A stretch of DNA of 14,833 bases from contig RPOS01000069.1 of NCBI GenBank assembly GCA_003820635.1, positions 1 through 14,833 of the forward strand, in the 5' to 3' direction. Position 1 is the first letter of the stretch; each line of letters starts with the position of its first letter. Below, piece after piece: positions 1 through 8,009 of this stretch. Source of the DNA: Verrucomicrobiaceae bacterium (lineage in GTDB: Bacteria; Verrucomicrobiota; Verrucomicrobiae; Verrucomicrobiales; Akkermansiaceae). The notes beneath the pieces were generated by a model. That model was not told where the DNA came from. It saw nothing but the letters and a program-made list of their open reading frames with translations, and ran no database searches. The translations under genes were made by a program, and so were the position numbers.

Positions 1-326
1 CGGGGCGAGAAGGGTTTGCTCACGTAGTCGTCGCCGCCGAGTTCCAGACCAAGGATGCGGTCGAGTTCGCCATCGCGGGCGGTCAGGAAGAGTATGGGAA
101 TTGCGGAAATTTCACGCAGGCGGCGGCACAGATCGAGACCGGTCATGTCCGGCAGGCCGATGTCGAGAATGGCGAAGTCGAAATTCCCGTGACTTGCGGC
201 GGCGAGGGCGTCGGTCCCGGTGAGCGCGTGCGTCACGGTGAAACACTCGGTTTCCAGGGCATAAACCAGCGTGTCGGCGATGGCCGGCTCGTCTTCCACC
301 AGGAGAACATGGGGCATGTCCGGCAT
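1..326 (-). CDS. creB: CreB-like two-component response regulator, receiver domain (partial)
   Basis: This is the N-terminal 108 residues of an OmpR-family response regulator; the rest, with the expected winged-helix DNA-binding domain, lies beyond the left edge. The receiver domain is complete in its key residues: acidic pocket E11/D12, phospho-acceptor D55 in AILDIGLPD, T82 in LFLTAR and K104 in SKPFS. The strings IADTLVY, LCRRL and LFLTAR closely resemble E. coli CreB, which works with the sensor kinase CreC. That assignment is by recalled similarity and other OmpR-family members remain possible. I chose the ATG at 326 because AAGGGG lies eight bases upstream, one of only two good ribosome-binding sites in the window; a second ATG at 317 is less well placed. 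The gene is divergent from the toxin-antitoxin pair, with 78 bases between their starts. A partner kinase would be expected downstream, outside the window. Confidence 0.88.
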   Translation of the reverse strand, partial: MPDMPHVLLVEDEPAIADTLVYALETECFTVTHALTGTDALAAASHGNFDFAILDIGLPDMTGLDLCRRLREISAIPILFLTARDGELDRILGLELGGDDYVSKPFSP

Positions 327-369
327 TTCAACCGCCCCTTTGGAAATGCCAATGACGAAAATCGGGTGC

Positions 370-398
370 TTGACGGAAATGAATCATCACAATATTGT
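370..398 (+). promoter_or_regulatory. Predicted sigma-70 promoter of the toxin-antitoxin operon
   Basis: TTGACG (370-375, 5 of 6 to the -35 consensus) is followed after 17 bases by TATTGT (393-398, 4 of 6 to the -10 consensus). Transcription would begin near 404-408, at or next to the antitoxin ATG at 405, which has no ribosome-binding site. A leaderless message is therefore predicted. This is motif inference only. Confidence 0.5.
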
Positions 399-401
399 GA
401 T
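386..401. promoter_or_regulatory. Perfect 16-bp palindromic operator of the toxin-antitoxin operon
   Basis: ATCACAATATTGTGAT is a perfect palindrome ending three bases before the antitoxin start codon and covering the predicted -10 element. Type II antitoxins of the Phd/YefM family normally repress their own operon by binding such palindromes. Binding here would block RNA polymerase directly. The site is AT-rich in a GC-rich region, which makes it stand out. The binding role is inferred; the palindrome is seen. Confidence 0.65.
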
Positions 402-404
402 CTT

Positions 405-659
405 ATGAAAACAGCGACCGTGAGGGACTTGCGTTATGATTTTCCGAAAATCGAAGCCTGGCTTGCCGGGGGCGAGGAGATTTTGATCACCAAGCACTCG
501 AAGCCGGTGGCGCGGATCTCGGGACCGGCTTCCGCACCGGTCAAGAAACTGCCGCAGCATCCGGACTACGAGGCGCGCCGCAAGCGGATCTGGGGCGACC
601 GGGTCTTCACTCAGGAAGAGGTGGACGAAATGCGGGCCTTTGAAACCGGCGAGCCATGA
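405..659 (+). CDS. Type II antitoxin, Phd/YefM family
   Basis: An 84-residue protein with the typical Phd/YefM N-terminus, MKTATVRDLR followed by the GGEEILITKHSKPVARI region (residues 22-39), which forms the DNA-binding and dimer fold. The acidic C-terminal part (about residues 50-84), including EEVDEMRAFETGEP, should wrap and block the toxin. The reading frame stays open upstream to 189, but that part is antisense to the response regulator; the ATG at 405 is where family similarity starts. There is no ribosome-binding site, so initiation may be leaderless. The stop overlaps the toxin start (ATGA, 656-659), giving translational coupling. It should neutralise the PIN toxin and repress the operon through the 386-401 palindrome. 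Confidence 0.88.
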   Translation: MKTATVRDLRYDFPKIEAWLAGGEEILITKHSKPVARISGPASAPVKKLPQHPDYEARRKRIWGDRVFTQEEVDEMRAFETGEP

Positions 660-1108
660 TCGCCTATCCGGACACCAGTTTCCTCTGCTCGGTTTACCGC
701 GAACAGGTTCACTCGCCGCGCGCGGATGCCTACAGGGCGGCCATGACCGAACCTCTGCATTTCACGAGCCTGCTGGAGTTCGAGTTCATTCAGGCGATCC
801 GCCTGCAAGTCTGGCTCCATGCGGCAGATCGGAAAAAAGGATACAGCGAGCGCGAGGCGGACCAGATGATCGCCGATTGGGAGCGCGATGTGGCGAAGGG
901 ACTGAACGTGCTGGTGCCTTGCGACATGGACGCGGTGCTGCGACTCGCGCGCACTTTCTCGCTGAAACGCACCGCGCTCGGAGGCCACCGCACGCTCGAT
1001 GTGCTGCATGTGTCCACCGCCGTGCATCTGGGTGCGGTGGAGTTCCTCACCTTTGATGCCCGCCAGCACAAACTGGCGGAGCATGCCGGACTGAGCGTGC
1101 CGCTGTGA
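656..1108 (+). CDS. vapC: PIN-domain ribonuclease toxin (VapC-type)
   Basis: A 150-residue PIN-domain protein, usual length for VapC-type toxins, which are Mg-dependent endoribonucleases that commonly cut tRNA or rRNA. Acidic residues in the expected order are visible: D6 in PDTSFL, E41/E43 in LLEFE, D115 in RTLDVLH and D134 in TFDARQ. These would form the metal site, so the toxin looks intact. It is coupled to the antitoxin by a four-base overlap. The pairing of a Phd-like antitoxin with a PIN toxin is common. The gene ends six bases before the convergent korB stop. The RNA target cannot be read from the sequence. Confidence 0.88.
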   Translation: MIAYPDTSFLCSVYREQVHSPRADAYRAAMTEPLHFTSLLEFEFIQAIRLQVWLHAADRKKGYSEREADQMIADWERDVAKGLNVLVPCDMDAVLRLARTFSLKRTALGGHRTLDVLHVSTAVHLGAVEFLTFDARQHKLAEHAGLSVPL

Positions 1109-1114
1109 TGGATG

Positions 1115-2137
1115 TCACTCCACCGTCCAGGTGGAGGTGCCGTGGAGCAGTTCCTTCCAGCCACCGGTTCCACGTTTGGCCCGGGCCTCCTGCATCTGGT
1201 TGTGGACGAGGGCCTCGTAGGTGGGCCGCTGGATCTGGCGGACCACGCCGATGGGTGTGGGGAAATCCGGCAGGCCCATGCAGGCGAGCATCTGCGAATA
1301 GAGCGGGCTCGGATGGTCCGGCTGGTGCGTGAGGATGTCGGGCGCGGAGGCGTCGCAGACTTCGGGCACCAGTCCGTTGAGGCGGATGCCCTTTTCCTTG
1401 TTCTTGCCGAAGAGCAGCGGCTTGCCGGCCTCGAGGAAGAGCATCTGGTGATCGCGGTTTTCCTTGGCGTAAACTCCATCCCACGCGCCGTCGTTGAAGA
1501 TCACGCAGTTTTGGAAGATTTCCACGAAGGACACGCCCTGGTGCTCATGGGCGGCCTTGAAGGTGTCCACCATGTGCTTGGGATTGTTGTCGATGGTGCG
1601 GGCGATGAAGGTGGCTTCCGCGCCAAGCGCGAACAGCAGCGGGTTGAGCGGGTGGTCGATCGATCCGCCGGGCGTGGTCTTGGTCCTGGTGCCTTCCGGC
1701 GAGGTGGGGCTGTATTGGCCTTTGGTGAGTCCGTAGATGCGGTTGTTGAAAAGCAGGACGGTGACGTTGAGGTTGCGCCGCAGCAGGTGGAGCAGATGAT
1801 TTCCACCGATGCTGAGGCCGTCGCCATCGCCGGTGACGATCCACACGGAGAGGTCCGGGTTTGCCACTTTCACGCCGGTGGCCACCGTCGGCGCGCGGCC
1901 GTGGATGGTGTGGAAACCATAAGTCTGCATGTAATACGGGAAACGGCTGGAGCAGCCGATGCCGCTGATGATGACGAAGTTTTCCCGCGGCACGCCGAGC
2001 TCGGGCAGCGTGCGCTGCAGCGAGTTGAGAATGGCATAATCGCCGCAACCGGGGCACCAACGGACGTCGTTGGGAGTGACGAAGTCCTTGCGGGTGAGCC
2101 CGGGCACGGCGGGGACGTTTTGAATTTCAGTGGCCAT
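1115..2137 (-). CDS. korB: 2-oxoacid:ferredoxin oxidoreductase, beta subunit
   Basis: This 340-residue subunit binds thiamine diphosphate and a [4Fe-4S] cluster and, with KorA, oxidises 2-oxoglutarate (or a related 2-oxoacid) to its acyl-CoA with reduction of ferredoxin, or runs in reverse. Visible features: WCPGCGDY (C28, C31), C62 in GIGCSSRF and C211 in FQNCVIF, a four-cysteine set spaced as in archaeal two-subunit enzymes, and the thiamine diphosphate motif GDGDGLSIGG (103-112) ending at N131/N132. Length is typical. The start at 2137 lies five bases after the korA stop, so the two are surely co-transcribed. No Shine-Dalgarno sequence precedes the ATG; translation may depend on coupling. 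Preference for 2-oxoglutarate over pyruvate is inferred from overall resemblance to KorB proteins. Confidence 0.93.
   Translation of the reverse strand: MATEIQNVPAVPGLTRKDFVTPNDVRWCPGCGDYAILNSLQRTLPELGVPRENFVIISGIGCSSRFPYYMQTYGFHTIHGRAPTVATGVKVANPDLSVWIVTGDGDGLSIGGNHLLHLLRRNLNVTVLLFNNRIYGLTKGQYSPTSPEGTRTKTTPGGSIDHPLNPLLFALGAEATFIARTIDNNPKHMVDTFKAAHEHQGVSFVEIFQNCVIFNDGAWDGVYAKENRDHQMLFLEAGKPLLFGKNKEKGIRLNGLVPEVCDASAPDILTHQPDHPSPLYSQMLACMGLPDFPTPIGVVRQIQRPTYEALVHNQMQEARAKRGTGGWKELLHGTSTWTVE
1118..1136. terminator. Possible hairpin at the vapC/korB convergent ends
   Basis: CTCCACC (1118-1124) and GGTGGAG (1130-1136) form a perfect 7-bp stem with a five-base loop, lying inside the last korB codons just beyond the vapC stop. 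There is no T-run on either side, so factor-independent termination is doubtful. Confidence 0.25.
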
Positions 2138-2142
2138 GGAAA

Positions 2143-3987
2143 TCAGTCGTTAAGGAGTTGCAGGATGCGGCCGCGGATTTCGCTGACCTTGAAGGGGCGG
2201 CCCATGATCTTGGTCATGGAAACGGCGTCCACGAGGTATTTGCCGCGGATGACCAGCGCCAACTGGCCGGAGTTGAGCTCGGGAATGAGAACTTTTTCAA
2301 ATCCCTTGAGCAGATCGCCGAGATCCGGCGGCAGCGGGTTGAGGTAGCGCAGGTTGGTGCTGCTGACATCGAAGCCCTCCGCCCGCAGCGATTCGACGGC
2401 GGAGGTGATGGCCCCGTGGGTGCCTCCCCAGCCGAGCACTAACAGCTTGCCGGATTTTTCCCCGGTGATGCGCAGCGGCGGCAGGCTCTTGGCAACGGCC
2501 TCCACCTTCGCGGCGCGCAGGCGGGTCATTTCCGCATGGTTGTCCGAATCATAACTGATGCTGCCCTTTTCGTTTTTCTCAAGGCCGCCGATGCGGTGCT
2601 CGAGTCCCGGCTGGCCGGGGATGGCCTGGGTGCGGGCAAGCGTTTCCGGATCGCGGGCGAAGGTGACATAAGGTTTGCCGGTCTCCGCGAAGGGTTTGGA
2701 AATTTCCGGCAGCGAGGTTTCGCAGGGGATCTTCCATGGCTCGGAGCCGTTGGCGAGGTAGCCGTCTGATAGAAGGATGACCGGCGTGGAATACTCCAGC
2801 GCAATGCGCACCGCCTCGAACGCGGCGCGGAAGCAATCCGACGGCGAATTCGCAGCCACCACCGGCAGCGGGCTCTCGCCGTGGCGGCCGTAAAGCGCCT
2901 GCAACAGGTCGGATTGCTCTGTCTTGGTCGGCAGGCCGGTGCTCGGTCCACCGCGCTGGACGTTGATGATGACCAGCGGCAGCTCGGTGGAAATGGCCAG
3001 GCCGATGAACTCGCTCTTCAGGCACATGCCGGGGCCGCTGGTGGCGGTGACGCCGATTTGCCCGGCGAAACTCGCGCCGATGGCCACACCGATGGCCGCG
3101 ATCTCGTCCTCCGCCTGCACGGTTTTCACGCCGTAGTGCTTGAATCCTGCCAGCGCCTCAAGCACCGACGATGCGGGCGTGATGGGATAACCGGAGAAAA
3201 GCATCTCGCGGCCCGCCTTTTTCGCTCCGGCGATCAGGCCCAGGGCGATGGCGTCGTTGCCGGAAATCTTGCGGTAGGTGCCGGGTTCCACTTCCGCCCG
3301 CGAGACCATGTAGCGGTTGCGGGTGGTCTCGGTGGTTTCACCGAGGAAATAGCCGGCTTTCAAAACGCGGATGTTCGCCTCGGCGAGGTCCGGAGCCTTG
3401 GCGGCCCACTTGGCGTTGATGTAATCGATGGTCGGCTCCAGCGGCCGGCCATAGACCCAGTAGGTGAAACCAAGCGCGAAAAAGTTCTTGGTGCGCAGTT
3501 TCTCACGCTGGGTGATCGGGCTGTCCTTGAGCGACTCCACCGCCAGGCCGGTGATGTCGATGGAAATGACTTCGTATTTTTTCTGCAAACCCGGATCGTC
3601 GAGCGGATTGGTCGCAAAGCCGGCCATGGCGAGGTTTTCCGCGTTGAACGCGGCGGAATTCACGATCAGCAGGCCGCCCTCGGCGAGGTCGTAGAGATGC
3701 ACCGCCAGCGCGGCCGGGTTCATCGCCACCAGCGCGTCCGGCTCGTCGCCCGGCGTGAGCACCGTCTGGCTGCCGAAGTGGACCTGGAAGGCGGAAACCC
3801 CGGCGATGGTGCCGACCGGGGCGCGGATCTCGGCCGGGTAGTCCGGAAACGTGGCGATCGCATTGGGCACGGTGACGCTGGTGTCGGTGAAACGTTCGCC
3901 AACGATTTGCATTCCGTCGCCGGAATCACCGGCGAAGCGGACTACCACTGATTTCATCTCGCGGAATCCGCGGGTGGCTGGGGTCAT
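2143..3987 (-). CDS. korA: 2-oxoacid:ferredoxin oxidoreductase, fused gamma-alpha subunit
   Basis: A 614-residue fusion of the gamma domain (about residues 12-215, with the glycine-rich FAGDSGDGMQ at 18-27) and the alpha domain (about 240-614). YPITP at 267-271 is the signature of the 2-oxoacid-binding loop in this family; TSGPGMCLKSE (316-326) and RGGPSTGLPTKTEQSD (345-360) are further conserved stretches. It forms the catalytic complex with KorB, encoded just downstream. The first ATG is used here, but the ATG at 3957 (MKSVVVRFAGD) is nearer the start of family similarity and equally possible; neither has a convincing ribosome-binding site. A 13-bp inverted repeat lies between the two candidates. 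The gene is divergent from the AspT-like transporter. Confidence 0.93.
   Translation of the reverse strand: MTPATRGFREMKSVVVRFAGDSGDGMQIVGERFTDTSVTVPNAIATFPDYPAEIRAPVGTIAGVSAFQVHFGSQTVLTPGDEPDALVAMNPAALAVHLYDLAEGGLLIVNSAAFNAENLAMAGFATNPLDDPGLQKKYEVISIDITGLAVESLKDSPITQREKLRTKNFFALGFTYWVYGRPLEPTIDYINAKWAAKAPDLAEANIRVLKAGYFLGETTETTRNRYMVSRAEVEPGTYRKISGNDAIALGLIAGAKKAGREMLFSGYPITPASSVLEALAGFKHYGVKTVQAEDEIAAIGVAIGASFAGQIGVTATSGPGMCLKSEFIGLAISTELPLVIINVQRGGPSTGLPTKTEQSDLLQALYGRHGESPLPVVAANSPSDCFRAAFEAVRIALEYSTPVILLSDGYLANGSEPWKIPCETSLPEISKPFAETGKPYVTFARDPETLARTQAIPGQPGLEHRIGGLEKNEKGSISYDSDNHAEMTRLRAAKVEAVAKSLPPLRITGEKSGKLLVLGWGGTHGAITSAVESLRAEGFDVSSTNLRYLNPLPPDLGDLLKGFEKVLIPELNSGQLALVIRGKYLVDAVSMTKIMGRPFKVSEIRGRILQLLND
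3960..3972. repeat. 13-bp inverted repeat at the korA start
   Basis: CGCGGA-A-TCCGCG sits between the two candidate korA start codons (3987 and 3957). If translation begins at 3957 it would lie in the leader and could be an operator; otherwise it is coding. GC-rich short palindromes arise easily by chance here. Confidence 0.3.
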
Positions 3988-4013
3988 GGGTTCGATGTGC
4001 TTGGAGTGAGCCG

Positions 4014-4043
4014 AAACTACGTGCCGGACGGCGGGGGCGTCAA
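4014..4043 (-). promoter_or_regulatory. Possible promoter of korAB
   Basis: Reading leftward, TTGACG (4043-4038) and TAGTTT (4019-4014) are separated by 18 bases, giving a start of transcription near 4007 and a leader of about 20 bases to the 3987 ATG or 50 bases to 3957. The -10 match is weak (3 of 6). Confidence 0.3.
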
Positions 4044-4146
4044 TGTCCGAGAAGCCGAATTTTCAGGGAGTTTGCGCCACCGCGGCCGCCAGCCGGCTTG
4101 CACGGGTTTTGGCAGCATATGCATTGCCACTCCTCCGCCGGCGGGC

Positions 4147-5832
4147 ATGATCCGCCGCGTGACTGAATTTCTGGAGGGAATCAAACAAGTCTCGCCGCAC
4201 GCGGAGCCGATCCTGGTGATCTCGCTCACGGCGATCCTGGGCCTGCTGATCGGCAGCATCCGGGTCCGTGGCATCAAGCTCGGCGTGGCGGGCATGCTCT
4301 TCAGCGGGCTGTTGCTCGGGCACTTGGGACTGACGCTGGAACCGCATTTGATGGCCTTTCTCAAGGAATTCGGCCTCGCGCTGTTCGTCTTCACCGTCGG
4401 CCTGCAGCTCGGGCCCGGGTTTTTCAACTCGCTCAAGAAAGACGGCCTCAAGCTCAACTCGCTCGCCGTGCTCATCGTCCTGTCCGGCGCGGCGCTCATT
4501 TTTGGCCTCGGCCACTTCTGGTTGAAGTGGGACGCCGGCGTGATGGCCGGCGTGTTCTCCGGCTCCACCACCAACACACCCTCGCTCGGCGCCGCCCAGC
4601 AGGCGATGGGCGGAGCCGGAAACGCGGACTCCGCCAGCAAAGCGGCCATGGCCTATGCGGTGACCTATCCCTTCGGCGTGCTCGGCATCATCCTGGTTAT
4701 CATCGTCATCCGCATGGTGTTCCGCATCGATCCGAAACACGAACTCGCGGCACTCAAGCACCAGTTGGCCCAAGGCATCCGCGAACCGCAGCGCGCGTCC
4801 CTCTCCGTGGAAAACCCGAACCTCGAGGGCGTGGCCATCCGCAACATCCCGGGCCTCGGCGACGATGGCGTGGTCGTCTCCCGCATCCGCAGGCGGGACC
4901 AGCGGGAAGTGCAGATCGCCAACTCCGAGACCATCCTTCACCACGGCGATGTGATCCTCGCCGTGGGAACTCCGGAGCAACTCGAGCGCGCCACCCTCGG
5001 CATCGGCAGGCGCGTGGAGGAGGACCTGCGCAAGGCCCCCGGAAACGTCACCTCAAAGCGCGTCATCGTCACCCACAAGGACATGATCGGCAAAACCATC
5101 GCCGCCACCCGCATCAGCGAGCGCTTCGGCGTCACGGTCAGCCGCGTCAGCCGCCAGGACATGATTCTAACCGCCATGCCGGACCTCAAGCTCCAGTTCG
5201 GAGACATGCTCAACCTCGTCGGCGAGGAAGCGGCCATCGAACAGGTGGCGAAAATTCTCGGAAACTCGGTGCATCAGCTCAATGAAACGAGCTTCGCCTC
5301 GATCTTTATCGGCATCACCGTGGGCATCCTCTTCGGCCTCTATCCGTGGAACCTGCCCGGCATGCCGGTGCCGCTGCGCCTCGGCCTGGCCGGCGGCCCG
5401 CTCATCATCGCCATCCTGATGGGCCGCATCGGCCGCATCGGGCCGCTGGTCATCCACATGCCGATCAATGCCAACACCGCCTTCCGCGAGCTCGGCATCA
5501 TCTTCTTCCTCGCCTGCGTCGGCCTCGGTGCGGGCGGGAAATTCGTGGAAACCGCCTTCTCCGCCACCGGTCTGCAATGGATGGCGATGGGTGCCGTGGT
5601 CACCACCGTGCCGCTGCTGCTGGCCGGCTTCATCGGCCGGAAGATGATGAAGCTCAACTACCTCACCCTCTCCGGCGTGCTGGCGGGCAGCATGACCGAT
5701 CCGCCGGCGCTGGCGTTTTCCACCAAGCTCGCCAACTCGGATTACCCGTCACTGGCCTACGCCAACGTCTATCCGCTCACCATGCTCATGCGCATCCTCG
5801 TCGCCCAGATCGCCGTGCTGTGGCTTTGTTAG
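4147..5832 (+). CDS. AspT/YidE/YbjL-family transporter
   Basis: An integral membrane transporter of 561 residues, the usual length for the aspartate:alanine exchanger family. Order: about five membrane segments (roughly residues 20-190), two TrkA-C (RCK-C) domains (about 220-290 and 300-375, sequences around LEGVAIRNIPGLG and KRVIVTHKDMIGKT), then a second set of about five to six segments to the C-terminus. The two membrane halves are an internal repeat: GSTTNTPSL at residue 139 is matched by GSMTDPPAL at residue 514. Relatives exchange dicarboxylates or amino acids; the substrate here is unknown. The frame is open back to 3997, but similarity begins near 4147; a GTG at 4159 is an alternative and no clear ribosome-binding site decides. 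It is divergent from korA and convergent with cstA. Confidence 0.88.
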   Translation: MIRRVTEFLEGIKQVSPHAEPILVISLTAILGLLIGSIRVRGIKLGVAGMLFSGLLLGHLGLTLEPHLMAFLKEFGLALFVFTVGLQLGPGFFNSLKKDGLKLNSLAVLIVLSGAALIFGLGHFWLKWDAGVMAGVFSGSTTNTPSLGAAQQAMGGAGNADSASKAAMAYAVTYPFGVLGIILVIIVIRMVFRIDPKHELAALKHQLAQGIREPQRASLSVENPNLEGVAIRNIPGLGDDGVVVSRIRRRDQREVQIANSETILHHGDVILAVGTPEQLERATLGIGRRVEEDLRKAPGNVTSKRVIVTHKDMIGKTIAATRISERFGVTVSRVSRQDMILTAMPDLKLQFGDMLNLVGEEAAIEQVAKILGNSVHQLNETSFASIFIGITVGILFGLYPWNLPGMPVPLRLGLAGGPLIIAILMGRIGRIGPLVIHMPINANTAFRELGIIFFLACVGLGAGGKFVETAFSATGLQWMAMGAVVTTVPLLLAGFIGRKMMKLNYLTLSGVLAGSMTDPPALAFSTKLANSDYPSLAYANVYPLTMLMRILVAQIAVLWLC

Positions 5833-5838
5833 AGAGAC

Positions 5839-5856
5839 GCCGGCATCACCGGCTTT
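5839..5856. terminator. Possible terminator between transporter and cstA ends
   Basis: GCCGG-CATCA-CCGGC (5839-5853) is a perfect 5-bp GC stem with a five-base loop followed by TTT. It starts seven bases after the transporter stop and covers the cstA stop codon. The short stem and T-run make it weak. Confidence 0.35.
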
Positions 5857-7897
5857 CCGCCAGCTTCACGTAGGGCGACTCATGGCTTTCCGCGCGCTTT
5901 GCGCCGCTGAGGATGCGCCACCATTCCCACGCGCAGCCGAGAATGATGATGCTGACAAACAACAGGAAAACCGTCACCACCACGATGTCCACCCGCGCGT
6001 TGAAAAGCGCGGTCTCCACCGCCTTGAGCTTCTCCGCAGGCACTCCGGCAGCCAGTTGAGCCTCCAGTTTCCGCACCGCGGGCAGAAAGCCCGCCGCCCG
6101 TGGCGAGAAGATCTTCATCCACCCGGCGGCGAAGGTCACCGAGGCGAGAAACAACAGCGGCACCAGCGTGACCCAGCAGTAACGCACCTTGCCGGATTTG
6201 ATCAGCAGCGTGGTGCCGAGGCAGAAGGCGATCACCGCCAGCAGCTGGTTGGAAATGCCGAAAATCGGCCACAGGCTTTTGGCGATGCCCTCGGGATCGA
6301 CCGCACCCTGATAGAGAAAGTATCCCCACGCGGCCACCAGCAGGCCGGTGGCGGTGACGTTGCCCAGCCAGTTGCGCGTGTCTCCCAGCGGTTTCCAGAG
6401 CTGTCCTAACAGATCCTGCAGGATGAAGCGGCCCACCCGCGTCCCCGCGTCCAGCGTGGTGAGGATGAACAGCGCCTCGAACATGATGGCGAAGTGATAC
6501 CAAAGCGAGAGCGCCGTGTTTCCCGGGATCACCTTGGCGAACATCGTGGCCATGCCCACCGCGAAGGTCGGCGCGCCGCCGGTGCGGCCGATGATCGTCG
6601 GCTCCTGCAGGTCCGCGGCGAGTTTCTCCATCTCCGCGAGCGAAACCTGATAGGCCGGGCCAAAGGAGTTGATCTTTTCAATCTGGGCGGCCACGGCCAC
6701 CGGGTCGCGCGGATTGACCGGCGAGTTGATGGCGAAATACTGACCGGGCGGCAGCGCGCAGGCGGCGATGATGGCCATCAACGCCACCAGCATTTCAGTG
6801 ACCATCGCGCCGTAGCCGATGAGCCGGATGTCCTTCTCGCGCCCTAACAATTTCGGTGTGGTGCCGGAGGAAATCAGCGCGTGGAAACCGCTCACCGCGC
6901 CGCAGGCGATGGTGATGCAGACAAAGGGCAACACCGGCCCGGGAACCACGAAGCCGCTGCCGTCGATGAATGGCGTCACCGCCGGCATGTGCAGCGGGGG
7001 CATGGCGATGACGATGAAGACTCCGAGCACCGCCACCGTGCCGAGTTTCATGAACGTGCTCAGGTAATCGCGCGGTGCGAGCAGCAGCCACACCGGCAGC
7101 ACCGAGGCGGCGAAGCCATAAACCATGATCGCCCATGCCAGGTCCTTCGCTTCCCACAGCAGGGCCTGGTTCCAGCTCGCCGGCAGGTATTTCCCGGCCG
7201 CCACCGCGGCAAACAATCCCAGCACGCCGAGAATGGACACGCCCGTCACCCGCATCGCCCCCGTGCGCAGCAGAATGCCCATCAGCATCGCCAGCGGAAT
7301 GGTCGCGGCGATGGTGAACAGGCCCCACGGGCTCTCCGCCAGCGCCTTCACCACCACCAGCCCGAGCACGGCTAACAGAATCGTCATGATCGCCAGCAGC
7401 GAAACCATCGCCACAAAGCCGATGAACGGATTGATTTCCTCCTTGAGCATCTGGCCGAGCGACTTGCCATCGCGCCGCATGCTGGCGAACAGCACCACCG
7501 CATCATGCACACCGCCACCCAGCGTGGCGCCGATCAGAATCCACAGCGTGCCCGGCAGATAGCCGAACTGCGCCGCCAGCACCGGCCCGACCAGCGGTCC
7601 CGGCCCGGCGATGGCCGCGAAATGGTGGCCGAAGACCACCCACTTCGGCGTGGGCACGAAGTCCTTCCCATCCGCCCGCGTCACCGCCGCCGGCGCGCGC
7701 GTGTCGTCGATGGTGAGCACTTTCGCCATCAGCCAGGCGCTGTAAAACCGGTACCCCACTGCAAAAGTGCAAACGCCCGCCACCACCAACCACAATGCAT
7801 TGACCGGTTCGTCGCGCTCAAACGCGGCCACCGCCACCGCCGTCACGCCGAGCAGGATCACCGCGGCCCACACCAGGAAACGAATCGCTTTGGACAT
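5846..7897 (-). CDS. cstA: CstA-family peptide/pyruvate transporter
   Basis: A 683-residue inner membrane protein with many hydrophobic segments, close in length to E. coli CstA (701), linked to peptide and pyruvate uptake during carbon starvation. Strongly conserved stretches include FGHHFAAIAGPGPLVGP (89-105), LLLAPRDYLSTF (271-282), ACGAVSGFHALISSGTTPK (331-349) and the TTLDAGTR / FILQDLLG region. The open frame runs upstream to 8398, but that part is antisense to the phosphatase gene; MSKAIRFLVW at 7897 matches the CstA N-terminus. No Shine-Dalgarno sequence is visible. Three of its leucines use the rare codon TTA, each in GTTAG. It is divergent from the phosphatase gene, with 112 bases between the starts. 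In other bacteria cstA is often under catabolite control; no such site was recognised here. Confidence 0.94.
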   Translation of the reverse strand: MSKAIRFLVWAAVILLGVTAVAVAAFERDEPVNALWLVVAGVCTFAVGYRFYSAWLMAKVLTIDDTRAPAAVTRADGKDFVPTPKWVVFGHHFAAIAGPGPLVGPVLAAQFGYLPGTLWILIGATLGGGVHDAVVLFASMRRDGKSLGQMLKEEINPFIGFVAMVSLLAIMTILLAVLGLVVVKALAESPWGLFTIAATIPLAMLMGILLRTGAMRVTGVSILGVLGLFAAVAAGKYLPASWNQALLWEAKDLAWAIMVYGFAASVLPVWLLLAPRDYLSTFMKLGTVAVLGVFIVIAMPPLHMPAVTPFIDGSGFVVPGPVLPFVCITIACGAVSGFHALISSGTTPKLLGREKDIRLIGYGAMVTEMLVALMAIIAACALPPGQYFAINSPVNPRDPVAVAAQIEKINSFGPAYQVSLAEMEKLAADLQEPTIIGRTGGAPTFAVGMATMFAKVIPGNTALSLWYHFAIMFEALFILTTLDAGTRVGRFILQDLLGQLWKPLGDTRNWLGNVTATGLLVAAWGYFLYQGAVDPEGIAKSLWPIFGISNQLLAVIAFCLGTTLLIKSGKVRYCWVTLVPLLFLASVTFAAGWMKIFSPRAAGFLPAVRKLEAQLAAGVPAEKLKAVETALFNARVDIVVVTVFLLFVSIIILGCAWEWWRILSGAKRAESHESPYVKLAESR

Positions 7898-7906
7898 CGT
7901 GGCGGA

Positions 7907-7935
7907 GCCATAGGGCAGCCGTTTCCACCTGCCAA
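7907..7935 (-). promoter_or_regulatory. Possible promoter of cstA
   Basis: Reading leftward, TTGGCA (7935-7930, 5 of 6) is followed after 17 bases by TATGGC (7912-7907, 3 of 6). Transcription would start only a few bases before the cstA ATG at 7897, again suggesting a very short or absent leader. Confidence 0.3.
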
Positions 7936-8009
7936 GGAAGGAAATGCGCCTTTGTTTCCGGCTGATTGCGGTTTGACGGATCGTTTTCCGGCACGCAGGC
8001 TCCGCCGCG

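Noticed and set aside
1112..2347. 411-residue open frame on the + strand opposite korB/korA
   Set aside because: No recognisable family; it mirrors clearly real genes on the minus strand, as expected for antisense frames at high GC.
2881..3951. 356-residue open frame on the + strand opposite korA
   Set aside because: Antisense to a gene with catalytic motifs; composition rich in G, R, D and V typical of shadow frames.
4115..4128. GCATATGC palindrome with flanking GGCA and TGCC as an operator for the transporter
   Set aside because: The outer arms are not symmetric about the core, and an 8-bp palindrome alone is too short to call a site.
7973..7978. TTGACG as the -35 of a phosphatase promoter
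   Set aside because: No acceptable -10 element 16-18 bases downstream.
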